Shown one piece after another: positions 8,604 to 16,780 of a stretch of DNA of 64,000 nt. The translations under genes were made by a program, and so were the position numbers. How positions within the stretch are numbered: position 1 is the stretch's first letter; each line of letters begins with the position of its first letter. The notes below the pieces were generated by a model that ran no database searches, was not told the origin of the DNA, and saw only the letters and a program-made list of their open reading frames with translations. Origin of the DNA: Myxococcus terminator_A (GTDB lineage Bacteria; Myxococcota; Myxococcia; Myxococcales; Myxococcaceae); contig JBLZWL010000098.1 in assembly GCA_049194865.1 (NCBI GenBank), forward strand, positions 1-64,000, written 5' to 3'.

Positions 8604-9923
8604 ATGCGCAAGGCTTCCCCGAAGACCACCGCTCCCGCCCGCGCCGCGGACCCCGCCCTCCAGTCGCTGTTCGACGTGCACGAGGCCACGCTGCCCAACG
8701 GCCTCCAGGTGCGACTGCTGGCCAACCACCTGGCCCCCGTCGTCAGCCTCTACACCTTCTTCAACGTGGGCAGCCGCAATGAGCGCCCCGGCATCACCGG
8801 CATCAGCCACCTGTTCGAACACATGATGTTCAACGGGGCCAAGAAGTACGGCCCCAAGATGTTCGACAAGACGCTGGAGGCCAACGGCGGCAGCTCCAAC
8901 GCGTACACGTCCCACGACATGACGGTGTACTACGACGACTTCTCCTCCGACGCGCTGGAGACGGTGTTGGACCTGGAGTCGGACCGGATGCGCTCGCTGC
9001 GCATCTCCCAGGACATGCTCACCAGCGAGCGCGAGGTGGTGAAGGAAGAGCGCCGCGTCCGCATGGACAACGACATCGGCGGGATGATGGGCGAGGAGCT
9101 GGACTCGCTCATCTACAAGGCTCACGCCTACCGCTGGCCGGTGATTGGCTGGCTGGCGGATATCGAAGCCATCTCCCGCGAGGACTGCCAGGCGTACTTC
9201 CGCACCTACTACGCCCCCAACAACGCGGTGCTCTACATCGCGGGCGACATCGACCCGAAGAAGACGCTGGCCCTGGTGCGCCGCTACTACGGCGACATCC
9301 CCCGAGGCCCCGCGCCGCTGCCCGTCATCAACGCGGAGCCCGAGCAGCGCGGTGAGCGCCGCGCCACCGTGCGCCACCCCGCGCAGTCTCCCGCGGTGAT
9401 GATCGGCTACCGCGGCCCGCCCGCGCGCGACGACGACACGCTGGCCCTGGACGTGGCGCAGTACGTGCTCACGAAGGGGGAGGGGAGCCGCCTCGTCCGC
9501 TCCATGGTGTACGAGCAGAAGGTGGTGGTGGGCGTGGGGCTCGACTGGGGCTGGCGCATCGACCCTGGCACCGTCCTCTTCTTCCTCGAACTCAAGCCGG
9601 GCGCGGACCCGCAGAAGGCGGAGGCCTCGCTGTACACGGAGCTGGAGAAGCTGGCGCGTGACGGAATCACGGACCGCGAGCTCCAGAAGGCGCTCAACAA
9701 CCTGCGCTCGGACCACCTGCGCGAGCTGGCCACCAACAATGGCCGGGCCCATGCCATGGGCAACTACGAGGCGCTGCTGGGTGACTGGCGTTCCGTCCTC
9801 ACGCTGCCCTCGGCCTATGCCGCCGTGACGAGCGAGCAGGTGAAGGCCGCCGTCGCGAAGTACCTCCTCCCCGAGCGGCGCTCCGTCGTGACGCTGCTGC
9901 CCGCGCCTTCCGCAGAAAGCTGA
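8604..9923 (+). CDS. M16 family zinc metallopeptidase (active subunit)
   Basis: 439 residues. The inverted zinc motif HxxEH is present as HLFEHMMF (H69, E72, H73), with the distal Glu expected in the VVKEERRVR stretch around residue 145. The length and two-domain layout fit one half of a pitrilysin/mitochondrial-processing-peptidase type enzyme. There is no signal peptide. The next gene encodes a second M16 protein without the zinc motif, the usual active/inactive pairing in bacteria. Only 26 bases separate it from the response regulator, so co-transcription is likely. Confidence 0.93.
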   Translation: MRKASPKTTAPARAADPALQSLFDVHEATLPNGLQVRLLANHLAPVVSLYTFFNVGSRNERPGITGISHLFEHMMFNGAKKYGPKMFDKTLEANGGSSNAYTSHDMTVYYDDFSSDALETVLDLESDRMRSLRISQDMLTSEREVVKEERRVRMDNDIGGMMGEELDSLIYKAHAYRWPVIGWLADIEAISREDCQAYFRTYYAPNNAVLYIAGDIDPKKTLALVRRYYGDIPRGPAPLPVINAEPEQRGERRATVRHPAQSPAVMIGYRGPPARDDDTLALDVAQYVLTKGEGSRLVRSMVYEQKVVVGVGLDWGWRIDPGTVLFFLELKPGADPQKAEASLYTELEKLARDGITDRELQKALNNLRSDHLRELATNNGRAHAMGNYEALLGDWRSVLTLPSAYAAVTSEQVKAAVAKYLLPERRSVVTLLPAPSAES

Positions 9924-9931
9924 TTGCCTCC

Positions 9932-11389
9932 ATGGCCTCCCGCAAGAAGAGCCGAACCCCGAAGTCCTCCCCCCGCCGCGCCGCGAAGAAGCCGGCGGCC
10001 CGGGCCACGAAGTCCGCGCCTCGAAAGACGGCGTCTCGCAAGGCCGCGCCCGTCACCAGCTCGGCCAGTCGCGCGCTGGTGTTCCCCACGCTGCACGAGA
10101 GCACCACGTCCAGCGGGCTGCGCGTGGTCGCCGCCGAGCGCGGCCCCCTGCCCATGGTCTCCATGCGGCTGGTGATTCGCGCCGGCAGCGCCACGGACCC
10201 CGCTGGCAAGCACGGCATCGCGGACTTCGCGGGCCGGCTGCTGCGCCGTGGCACGCGCCGCCTGAGCGCGGAGGCCATCGACGAGGCCGTGGAGTTCGTC
10301 GGCGCCAGCCTGGGCGTGGGCGTGGGCGAGGACACCATGTCCGTCGCCATCACCACCCCGGCCGAGCACTTCGCGCAGATGCTGGGCATCATGGGCCAGC
10401 TCGTGAAGGAGCCCAGCTTCCCCGATTCGGAAGTCGTGGACGCGAGAGATCGCGCGCTGGCCCAGTTCGCCAATGACCTGGACGAGCCGTCCGTCATCGC
10501 TGACCGCGCCATGGTCCAGGCGCTGTGGGGGAAGCATCCCTACGGGCACGACGTGAGCGGCTCGGTGAAGACGGTGACGACGTTCACCCGGGACGACGCG
10601 GTGCGCTTCCACCAGGAGCGCATGGGGCCGAAGATCGCCATGCTGGTGGTGGTGGGCTCGGTGGACCCCAAGCGCGTGGCCGCCGCGGCCGAGGAAGCCT
10701 TCGCCGGTTGGACGGGCGGCCCCGACGCGCCCCTGGTGATTCCGCCGCTGACCAAGGTGGCGAAGGCCGGCAAGGTCATCGTGGTGGACAAGCCGGACCA
10801 GACGCAGTCGCAGGTGCGCATGGGCGGCCCGGGCTACCGGATGGGCCACGAGGACTACTTCCCGGCCACGGCGATGAACGTGGCCCTGGGCGGTGGCTTC
10901 ACGTCGCGCCTGATGAACGAGGTCCGCGTCAACCGGGGCCTCACGTACGGCATCGGCTGCTGGTTCGACGCGATGAACGCCGCGGGCATCTTCGCCCTGT
11001 CCACGTTCACCAAGACGGAGTCGACGCGGGAGATCATCGACGTGTCGTTGGCGGAGATCACCAAGATGCGCGACTCGGGCATCAAGCCGGGCGAGCTGCG
11101 CGACGCGCAGGCGTACATGGGGGGCCTCTACCCGCTGCGCACGGAGACGAACGAGTCCATCGCCGCCAGCATCGCCGACATCCGACTGCACGGGCTCGGT
11201 GACGACTGGGTGGTGAACTTCCGCGACAGGCTGCGCGCGGTGACGCCGAAGCAGGTGGCCGCGGTGGCGAAGAAGTACTGCTTCGCCGAGCCGCCCACCA
11301 TCATCGTGCTGGGCAAGGCGGACGCGGTGAAGAAGCAGCTTCGCGGCCTCGGCCCCATCTCCGTGGTCCAGGCCTCGGAGTACGAGTGA
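9932..11389 (+). CDS. M16 family peptidase-like protein, non-catalytic partner, with basic tail
   Basis: 485 residues. The peptidase-fold part starts near residue 50 and matches M16 (RAGSATDP, then a conserved glycine-rich loop with NVALGGGFTSRLMNEVR and GLTYGIG). At the position of HxxEH the sequence reads GIADFAGRLL, so the zinc ligands and catalytic Glu are gone. It is therefore the structural partner of the M16 peptidase encoded 8 bases upstream. The first ~45 residues are unusual: almost all Lys, Arg, Ala, Ser, Pro and Thr (for example PRRAAKKPAARATK), like a histone H1 or nucleoid-protein tail. Its stop overlaps the GTG of the next gene (GTGA). Confidence 0.9.
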   Translation: MASRKKSRTPKSSPRRAAKKPAARATKSAPRKTASRKAAPVTSSASRALVFPTLHESTTSSGLRVVAAERGPLPMVSMRLVIRAGSATDPAGKHGIADFAGRLLRRGTRRLSAEAIDEAVEFVGASLGVGVGEDTMSVAITTPAEHFAQMLGIMGQLVKEPSFPDSEVVDARDRALAQFANDLDEPSVIADRAMVQALWGKHPYGHDVSGSVKTVTTFTRDDAVRFHQERMGPKIAMLVVVGSVDPKRVAAAAEEAFAGWTGGPDAPLVIPPLTKVAKAGKVIVVDKPDQTQSQVRMGGPGYRMGHEDYFPATAMNVALGGGFTSRLMNEVRVNRGLTYGIGCWFDAMNAAGIFALSTFTKTESTREIIDVSLAEITKMRDSGIKPGELRDAQAYMGGLYPLRTETNESIAASIADIRLHGLGDDWVVNFRDRLRAVTPKQVAAVAKKYCFAEPPTIIVLGKADAVKKQLRGLGPISVVQASEYE

Positions 11390-12084
11390 CGGAGGTTCGC
11401 ATCCTCTTCGAAGGGGGAGGACTGCTGGTGGTGGACAAGCCGCCCGGGGTGCCGGTCATCCCCGGGCGTGACGGTGGCCCCTCCCTGCGAGACTCGCTGG
11501 GGGAGCAACGCAAACAGAAGATCTTCGTGGTGCACCGGTTGGACCGCGACACGTCCGGTGCGCTCGTCTTCGCGCTCGATGCGCAAGTGCATCGGGCGCT
11601 CTCCGTGGCGTTCGAGGCGGGCAAGGTGCGCAAGCGCTACGTCGCGCTGGTGGAGGGGCGCGTCGATGCGCCTCACCTCGTGGACGCGCCGCTGGTGGCC
11701 GCTCGCAAGGGCCGCATGCGCGTGGCCCGTCCGGGAGAAGCGGACGCGAAGCCGTCTCGCACCCGCGTGCGGCCGGTGGAGAGCTTTGATTCCGCCACGC
11801 TGGTGGAGGCCGAGCCGCTCACCGGACGCACCCACCAGATTCGCGTGCACCTGCTCTCGTTGGGACACCCACTGCTGCTGGACCATCAGTACGGCCGGGA
11901 CACGCCGTGGCTGGAGAAGGAGCTGGGAGGGCAGGGTGACGCCGTCGTCCTGGCGCGCACCCCGCTGCATGCCGCGCGCGTGGAGTGGCCCGCGCTGCCG
12001 GGCGTGGAGGCCCGCGCGGTGGAGTCGCCCCTGCCGCCGGACATGAGCCGCGTGCGGGAGCTGCTGCGGCTCACGCTGACGTGA
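11386..12084 (+). CDS. RluA-family pseudouridine synthase
   Basis: 232 residues, cytoplasmic. The catalytic motif HRLDRDTSG is at 50-58 with the nucleophile Asp at 53. LVVDKPPGVPV and the later LTGRTHQIRVHL are also diagnostic. It isomerises uridine to pseudouridine in rRNA or tRNA; the exact site cannot be told. There is no N-terminal S4 RNA-binding domain, as in RluA and TruC, and unlike RluC/RluD. The GTG start overlaps the stop of the M16 gene by four bases, so it ends this operon. Confidence 0.92.
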   Translation: MTEVRILFEGGGLLVVDKPPGVPVIPGRDGGPSLRDSLGEQRKQKIFVVHRLDRDTSGALVFALDAQVHRALSVAFEAGKVRKRYVALVEGRVDAPHLVDAPLVAARKGRMRVARPGEADAKPSRTRVRPVESFDSATLVEAEPLTGRTHQIRVHLLSLGHPLLLDHQYGRDTPWLEKELGGQGDAVVLARTPLHAARVEWPALPGVEARAVESPLPPDMSRVRELLRLTLT

Positions 12085-12096
12085 CGACGACGCGGG

Positions 12097-12894
12097 CTAC
12101 TTCACCTTGAAGCTGTTGGAAGTGCCCTCGACGCCGAAGCGGTCCTTCACCGTCAGCGTCACGTTGGCGCCCTGGACGTCCACGGAGAGGGGCTGCGTGC
12201 AGACGCCCGCGACGAACATGTCCAACGAGGTGGGGCTGACGCCGCCGCTGGCGTGGTTCACGGTGAGGTCCAGCTTGTCCTCGAACTCGGCCGCGCGGGG
12301 GCCCAGGGCGCGGACCGTGACGACGAAGGGTTGTCCCTGGGTCTGCTCCTGCACGGGCTCGAACTCGAAGCCGGTGATGTCTCCCGGCTCCATCGGGGTT
12401 CCCGGCGTCGGGCCGGCGTCGGGCTCCGGCTCCAGCCCACCGTCGAACTCCAGGCCTCCGTCAGTGACGAAGACGCCTCCATCAGGAACCTCCTCGACCC
12501 CGCCATCCTCATCGATGACGACGACCTCTTCGGTGACGGTGAAGCCGTCATCACGGCGCGCCTCGCGCCCATCCGCGAGGACGACACGGACATCGTGAGA
12601 GCCCGGCTCCAGCCCCTCCGGCAGGTCCGCGGAGAGGGTGCCGTCCGCACCGAAGTCTCGCAGCGGCGCTTCCACCTCACCGAACCACAGCCGCACGCCC
12701 GTCCCCGCGCTCGCCTCCTGTTGGGCGTAGTCCACGCGGATGGGACGCACCACGTCGAGCGTCACGCGGATGGTGCCGGGATAGCCGACATGCGCCTCCC
12801 GCGGACTCACCGAGCGGATGGTGGGCGCGGGGAGCACCGCGCTCGAGCCGCAGGCCGACAACAGCAGCGCGAGGAGCACGGTGATGCGCGTCAT
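12097..12894 (-). CDS. Lipoprotein with IPT/TIG-like domain and acidic linker
   Basis: 265 residues. The start MTRITVLLALLLSACGSS is a short lipoprotein signal with lipobox LSAC, so the product should be lipid-anchored in the envelope. About residues 24-120 look like an IPT/TIG (Ig-like) domain, opening with PTIRSVSPREAHVG. Then comes a low-complexity Asp/Gly/Pro linker (about 125-175) with repeated DGG, typical of calcium-tolerant surface proteins in this group. A second Ig-like domain ends the protein. Its start overlaps the stop of the upstream gene (ATGA), so the pair is one operon. No enzymatic function is visible. Confidence 0.82.
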   Translation of the reverse strand: MTRITVLLALLLSACGSSAVLPAPTIRSVSPREAHVGYPGTIRVTLDVVRPIRVDYAQQEASAGTGVRLWFGEVEAPLRDFGADGTLSADLPEGLEPGSHDVRVVLADGREARRDDGFTVTEEVVVIDEDGGVEEVPDGGVFVTDGGLEFDGGLEPEPDAGPTPGTPMEPGDITGFEFEPVQEQTQGQPFVVTVRALGPRAAEFEDKLDLTVNHASGGVSPTSLDMFVAGVCTQPLSVDVQGANVTLTVKDRFGVEGTSNSFKVK

Positions 12895-14279
12895 GGCTCG
12901 AACCTCACTCCCAACAGCGCGGCCACACCGCCGAGCTGCGCATCCAGCAGGGGCGTGCTCGCCGGAGCCCAGGCGCCACGCAGCTCTCCCAGCGCGCTCC
13001 AGCGCCCGAATCGGTACGCGCCCTGGATGGCCAGAAACCCCATGCCCGAAAGCTTGCTCTCTTTCACTTCCGGCTGGAAGTCGCTGCGGAGTCGATGACG
13101 GAAAGGTGCCAGTCCACCTCCTGCTCGGCCGTACAGGGTGAGCGCGGCGAACTGGAGCACCTCGGCACGCACCGACACGAGGACGGGCACCGCCAGCACC
13201 TGGGAGCGCACCGTGCCCAGCGTCCCCACCGTCCCATTGAACGTGGCGCCCCGCACGCCCACCTCCAGCTCCGCCGCGAACCTGCCACTCCACCATGGCA
13301 GGGCGAGCGAACCCCCGAGCACGCCGAGGGGCCCCGTGTTGTCGCCGCTCGCGAACGAGCCCCCCGCGAGCACGTGCAGCGCCGGACGCCAGGTGACGGG
13401 AGGCGCCACGACGACGGGCGGCGCGGGCCCCGAGGGTGCCACGACGAGGGGCGCGCGCTTCACCTCGGCCTGGGTGCGGGCCTCCTCCGCGCCCGGCTCT
13501 TGGACGACGGCGGAGACAGTGGTGGCGTCAGGCTCGGGGATGACCCGGAAGCGCGCCAGGTGGTCGGAGCCCCCGGGCACGGGCTCGAGCCGGGCGCCGT
13601 CGACGGACAACTGCATCGCGTCCACGTCGACGGGACCTTCACCCGCGATGAACAGCCAGCCTCCGTCGGAGGGGAGGGGCGCCGGAGTGAGCGCCACCAC
13701 GCGGGGGCTCGCTTGAGGCGCATCCAGGGGCGTGGCCGCATCCGTGCGCAGCTCTCCCCGGGTGGCGAGCACGCGCGCGGAGGTGACGCCGGGAGGCACC
13801 TCCACCGGCACGCGAGCCTTGCCCCGGGCATCCGCCTGGATGGGGCCAAAGCGCTTCTCCCCGAGAAGAACCTCGACGGTGGCCCCGGCCGCAGTGGCCA
13901 CGTCGAGCGTCGTCTGTCCGAGCAGCGCGAGCCGGAACAGCGTCACCTGGGGAGGACCGTCACCGGCCTCGACCCAGAACGCGAACACGGCCACCAGCGG
14001 GTGTCGCACCGGAGGCGGCGTCCAGCGGAAGGTGCGCCGGGCACCTCCGTCCAGGCGCTCGTCGGCGAACCGGCCCGAGGAAGCCGAGGCCCGCACGGGC
14101 CCCGTGCCCGAGGGCACGCGGACCTCCAACGCGACGGCCGTGTCCCGCCCCAGGACGACGCGGGCGGGGGTGGCGAGCACCTCCAACCCGGAGTCCGGGG
14201 GCTCCGCCGCCACGGCCGTCGAAGCGGCCACGGCCAGCAGCACGAGGAACAGCGGGAAGGGCGGCGGGCGGGTGCGCAC
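12891..14279 (-). CDS. Outer-membrane beta-barrel protein with extracellular or periplasmic beta domains
   Basis: 462 residues from a GTG. The first ~25 residues are a signal peptide (FPLFLVLLAVAASTAVAA). Residues ~30-280 are beta-rich, followed by a Pro/Val linker (VVVAPSGPAPPVVVAPP). From ~290 on the sequence shows alternating hydrophobic/aromatic strands with Gly turns and ends in GVRFEP, close to the usual aromatic C-terminal signature of beta-barrels. I infer an 8- to 10-stranded barrel that carries the N-terminal domains. It overlaps the downstream lipoprotein gene, which suggests a barrel/lipoprotein pair. No specific function is recognised. Confidence 0.8.
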   Translation of the reverse strand: MRTRPPPFPLFLVLLAVAASTAVAAEPPDSGLEVLATPARVVLGRDTAVALEVRVPSGTGPVRASASSGRFADERLDGGARRTFRWTPPPVRHPLVAVFAFWVEAGDGPPQVTLFRLALLGQTTLDVATAAGATVEVLLGEKRFGPIQADARGKARVPVEVPPGVTSARVLATRGELRTDAATPLDAPQASPRVVALTPAPLPSDGGWLFIAGEGPVDVDAMQLSVDGARLEPVPGGSDHLARFRVIPEPDATTVSAVVQEPGAEEARTQAEVKRAPLVVAPSGPAPPVVVAPPVTWRPALHVLAGGSFASGDNTGPLGVLGGSLALPWWSGRFAAELEVGVRGATFNGTVGTLGTVRSQVLAVPVLVSVRAEVLQFAALTLYGRAGGGLAPFRHRLRSDFQPEVKESKLSGMGFLAIQGAYRFGRWSALGELRGAWAPASTPLLDAQLGGVAALLGVRFEP

Positions 14280-14319
14280 GAGCAGTACCGCCAGACTTCA
14301 CCCTCCCAGCGGACCTCGG

Positions 14320-14871
14320 TCAATCCCCGTTGACGGGGGATTCCTCGACAGGCGCGTCTCCGGCGCCATCCACGGGAGCGAGCTGGGGCTTGTCCGCGGG
14401 GCCGGTGACCTGCCGGATGGGCGGGCTGAAGGCCGGCTTCTCCGTCGGAGCGCCGCCTCGGCCGTGCACCAGCGTCTTGGTGTCGGTGCGGAAGGTGAGG
14501 TCCACCTTGTCGCCCCGCACCCCTGTCACCAGTCCCACGCCGAACGTCGGGTGCTGGATGACCTGACCCACGCTGTACGTGTCCTTCGGGCTGTAGCGGG
14601 GCGCGTTGGCGACGTCCTTGCCCGCGAGCTGCTCCTCGAAGGAGATGATGATCTTCTCCGCCTTGGACAGGCCACTCGAGGACCGGCGCGGGGCGGGCGC
14701 GGGGCGGTCCGTCGTCCCCGGAGCGCCTCGGTAGGCGTGGTCTCCGTTGCAGGTGTTGCAGCGCACCCGAGCGAGCTTCGTTCCCACAATCGCCAGGATG
14801 GTGTGCGCGAGGGTGAGCTTGCAGCGGGTGCAGTATGCGTCCACCTCGCCGCCGACCTTTTGAGTTGCCAT
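14320..14871 (-). CDS. Zinc-ribbon protein with a small beta domain
   Basis: 183 residues from the ATG at 14871. Two CxxC knuckles near the N-terminus (CTRC at about 13-16, CNTC at about 38-41) make a zinc ribbon. After a Ser/Arg/Pro linker, residues ~95-140 form a small beta domain, VGQVIQHPTFGVGLVTGV, that resembles the N-terminal fold of CarD/CdnL RNA polymerase-binding proteins. The tail is Pro/Ala/acidic. The open frame continues to 15021, but that extension is unlike a zinc-ribbon protein start and I reject it. Function unknown; a role in transcription is a guess from the fold resemblance only. Confidence 0.75.
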   Translation of the reverse strand: MATQKVGGEVDAYCTRCKLTLAHTILAIVGTKLARVRCNTCNGDHAYRGAPGTTDRPAPAPRRSSSGLSKAEKIIISFEEQLAGKDVANAPRYSPKDTYSVGQVIQHPTFGVGLVTGVRGDKVDLTFRTDTKTLVHGRGGAPTEKPAFSPPIRQVTGPADKPQLAPVDGAGDAPVEESPVNGD

Positions 14872-15069
14872 GTTCGTCTGAGTTCTCGGCCCGGCGCGCC
14901 TCGCGGGCACCGGGCTTGGAAAGAAAGGGGCGCGGAACATAAACGCATCGCTCCGAAGTGAGGTAGTCCCTTCGTCGCCCGCCCGCCTGGAGACATCACA
15001 CTCAGGCTTGGGAGGGAACACTTCGCTTGTGCCCCCCGCCGTGGCACGTAAGAGTAGGCGCCTGACCGC

Positions 15070-15888
15070 ATGACCACGCAGACCCCCAGCAAGCCGGCCC
15101 CCCGCGAGCCAGGGATGCTCACCCAGTCGGTGGCCAGCTTCGGCAAGGGCCTCATCGACGTCGTCAGCACCATTGGCGGCGTGGTGACGCTGGCCGCCGA
15201 CGTGGCCCGCTGGAGCGTCAGGCGTCCCTTCCGCCTCCAGAACCTGTTCGCCCAGCTGGACTTCGTGGGCGTGGGCTCCATCTTCATCGTCAGCCTGACG
15301 GGCCTGTTCACCGGCATGGTGTTCGCCCTCCAGACGTCCGAGGCCTTCGCGCTCTTCGACGCGGAGAGCCTCGTGGGCCCCACGGTGGCGCTGACGCTGA
15401 CGCGCGAGCTGGCGGCGGTGTTCTCCGCGCTGATGGTCACCATGCGCGCCGGCTCCGCCATGTGCACGGAGCTGGGCACCATGCGCGTCACCGAGCAGGT
15501 GGACGCGCTGGAGACGATGGCCGTCAACCCGGTGCAGTACCTGCTGGTGCCGCGAATCCTGGCGGGCCTGTTCATGGTCCCCATGCTGACCATCCTGTTC
15601 AGCACCGCGGGCATGACGGGCGCCTACTTCGTCGCGGTGGGGGGCCTGGGCATCTCCCCGGGCACCTTCCTGACCCGCACCCAGCAGTGGCTGGAGCCCG
15701 TCGACATCTACGAGGGCGTCATCAAGGGGGCCGTGTTCGGCGTCTCCGTGGCGCTCATCTGTTGCTACAAGGGCTTCAACGCGTCAGGCGGCGCCAAGGG
15801 CGTGGGCCAGGCGACGACCGAGGCGATGGTGGCCAGCGCCCTGTCCATCTTCATCCTCGATTTCATCGTGGGCATCGTGATGCACTGA
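15070..15888 (+). CDS. mlaE: MlaE/YrbE-type ABC transporter permease
   Basis: 272 residues. It has the MlaE family core: several membrane helices, the amphipathic start, VALTLTRELAAVFSALMVTMRAGSAMCTELGTMRVTEQVDAL (matching the family region around the cytoplasmic elbow) and VNPVQYLLVPRI. It forms the inner-membrane channel that moves phospholipids between the two membranes with MlaF (ATPase) and MlaD (MCE protein). Its stop overlaps the next start (TGATG), and mlaF and mlaD follow in the usual order. The E. coli family member is about 260 residues, so the length fits. Confidence 0.92.
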   Translation: MTTQTPSKPAPREPGMLTQSVASFGKGLIDVVSTIGGVVTLAADVARWSVRRPFRLQNLFAQLDFVGVGSIFIVSLTGLFTGMVFALQTSEAFALFDAESLVGPTVALTLTRELAAVFSALMVTMRAGSAMCTELGTMRVTEQVDALETMAVNPVQYLLVPRILAGLFMVPMLTILFSTAGMTGAYFVAVGGLGISPGTFLTRTQQWLEPVDIYEGVIKGAVFGVSVALICCYKGFNASGGAKGVGQATTEAMVASALSIFILDFIVGIVMH

Positions 15889-16679
15889 TGGCTGCCTCAG
15901 GTCCTCCGTCCAGAACAGAAGCCGGCGCGTCCACGAAGCCGATGATTGAAATCGTGGACCTGCACAAGACGTTCGGTGAGAACAAGGTCCTCACCGGCAT
16001 CAACTTGAGCGTGCCCGCGGGCAGCACGTGCGTCATCCTCGGCGGCTCCGGCTCCGGGAAGACGGTGCTGATGAAGCACATGATTGGCCTGCTCCGCCCC
16101 GACAGCGGAAAGGTCATCATCGACGGCGAGGACATCGTCCCCATGGGCGTCGATGACCTGCAGCGCGTCCGCAACAAGTTCGGCATGGTGTTCCAGGCCG
16201 CGGCCCTCTTCGACTCCATGTCGGTGTTCGAGAACGTCGCCTTCCCCCTGCGCGAGCACACCCGCCTCTCCGAGGACGAGCTGTACGCCAAGGTCCGCTC
16301 CAAGCTGGATTTGATGGGGCTCAAGCGGGAGGTGGAGACGAAGTTCCCCGCGGACCTGTCGGGCGGCATGCGCAAGCGGGTGGGCCTGGCGCGCGCGGTG
16401 GTGTTGGACCCGAAGATCGTCCTCTATGACGAGCCGACGACGGGGTTGGACCCGATTACGACGGACTACGTGGACGAGATGATCCTGGCGGCGCAGCAGG
16501 GGCTGGGCGTCACCAGCGTGGTCATCAGCCACGACATCTCCTCGGCGTTCAACGTAGGGGACCAGATCGCGTTCCTCTCCAAGGGTGTCATCGTGGCGCA
16601 CGGGACTCCGGAGGAACTGCGCGAGTCCCAGCACCCGGCGGTGAAGGTGTTCCTGGAGACGTGGTTCGGGAAGAACTGA
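15888..16679 (+). CDS. mlaF: MlaF-type ABC transporter ATP-binding protein
   Basis: 263 residues. Walker A GGSGSGKT lies near residue 50, the signature LSGGMRKRV near 160 and Walker B IVLYDEP just after, followed by TTGLDP and the switch His in ISHDI. It powers the MlaE permease in retrograde or anterograde phospholipid transport at the inner membrane. The ATG shares its A with the mlaE stop, giving strong translational coupling. The open frame reaches back to 15462 inside mlaE in another frame; that part is not coding for this protein. Confidence 0.93.
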   Translation: MAASGPPSRTEAGASTKPMIEIVDLHKTFGENKVLTGINLSVPAGSTCVILGGSGSGKTVLMKHMIGLLRPDSGKVIIDGEDIVPMGVDDLQRVRNKFGMVFQAAALFDSMSVFENVAFPLREHTRLSEDELYAKVRSKLDLMGLKREVETKFPADLSGGMRKRVGLARAVVLDPKIVLYDEPTTGLDPITTDYVDEMILAAQQGLGVTSVVISHDISSAFNVGDQIAFLSKGVIVAHGTPEELRESQHPAVKVFLETWFGKN

Positions 16680-16718
16680 GGGCGGGCGCCCTGGCAGGGG
16701 TGCGCTTTCAGGAAAATG

Positions 16719-16734
16719 TGGCACTCCAGATGCA
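16719..16734 (+). promoter_or_regulatory. Sigma-54-like (-24/-12) promoter before the mlaD gene
   Basis: TGGCAC at 16719-16724 and TGC at 16731-16733 are spaced exactly as in the sigma-54 consensus TGGCAC(G)-N4-TTGC: the GG and GC pairs are ten bases apart on centre. Transcription would begin near 16745 and the GTG of the MCE gene is at 16781. The mismatches are T for G at position 7 and A for T at position 12. Confidence 0.5.
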
Positions 16735-16780
16735 AAACGTTAGAGTCGCGCCCGGCCGGTAGCCCTCGGAGTCACATCAG

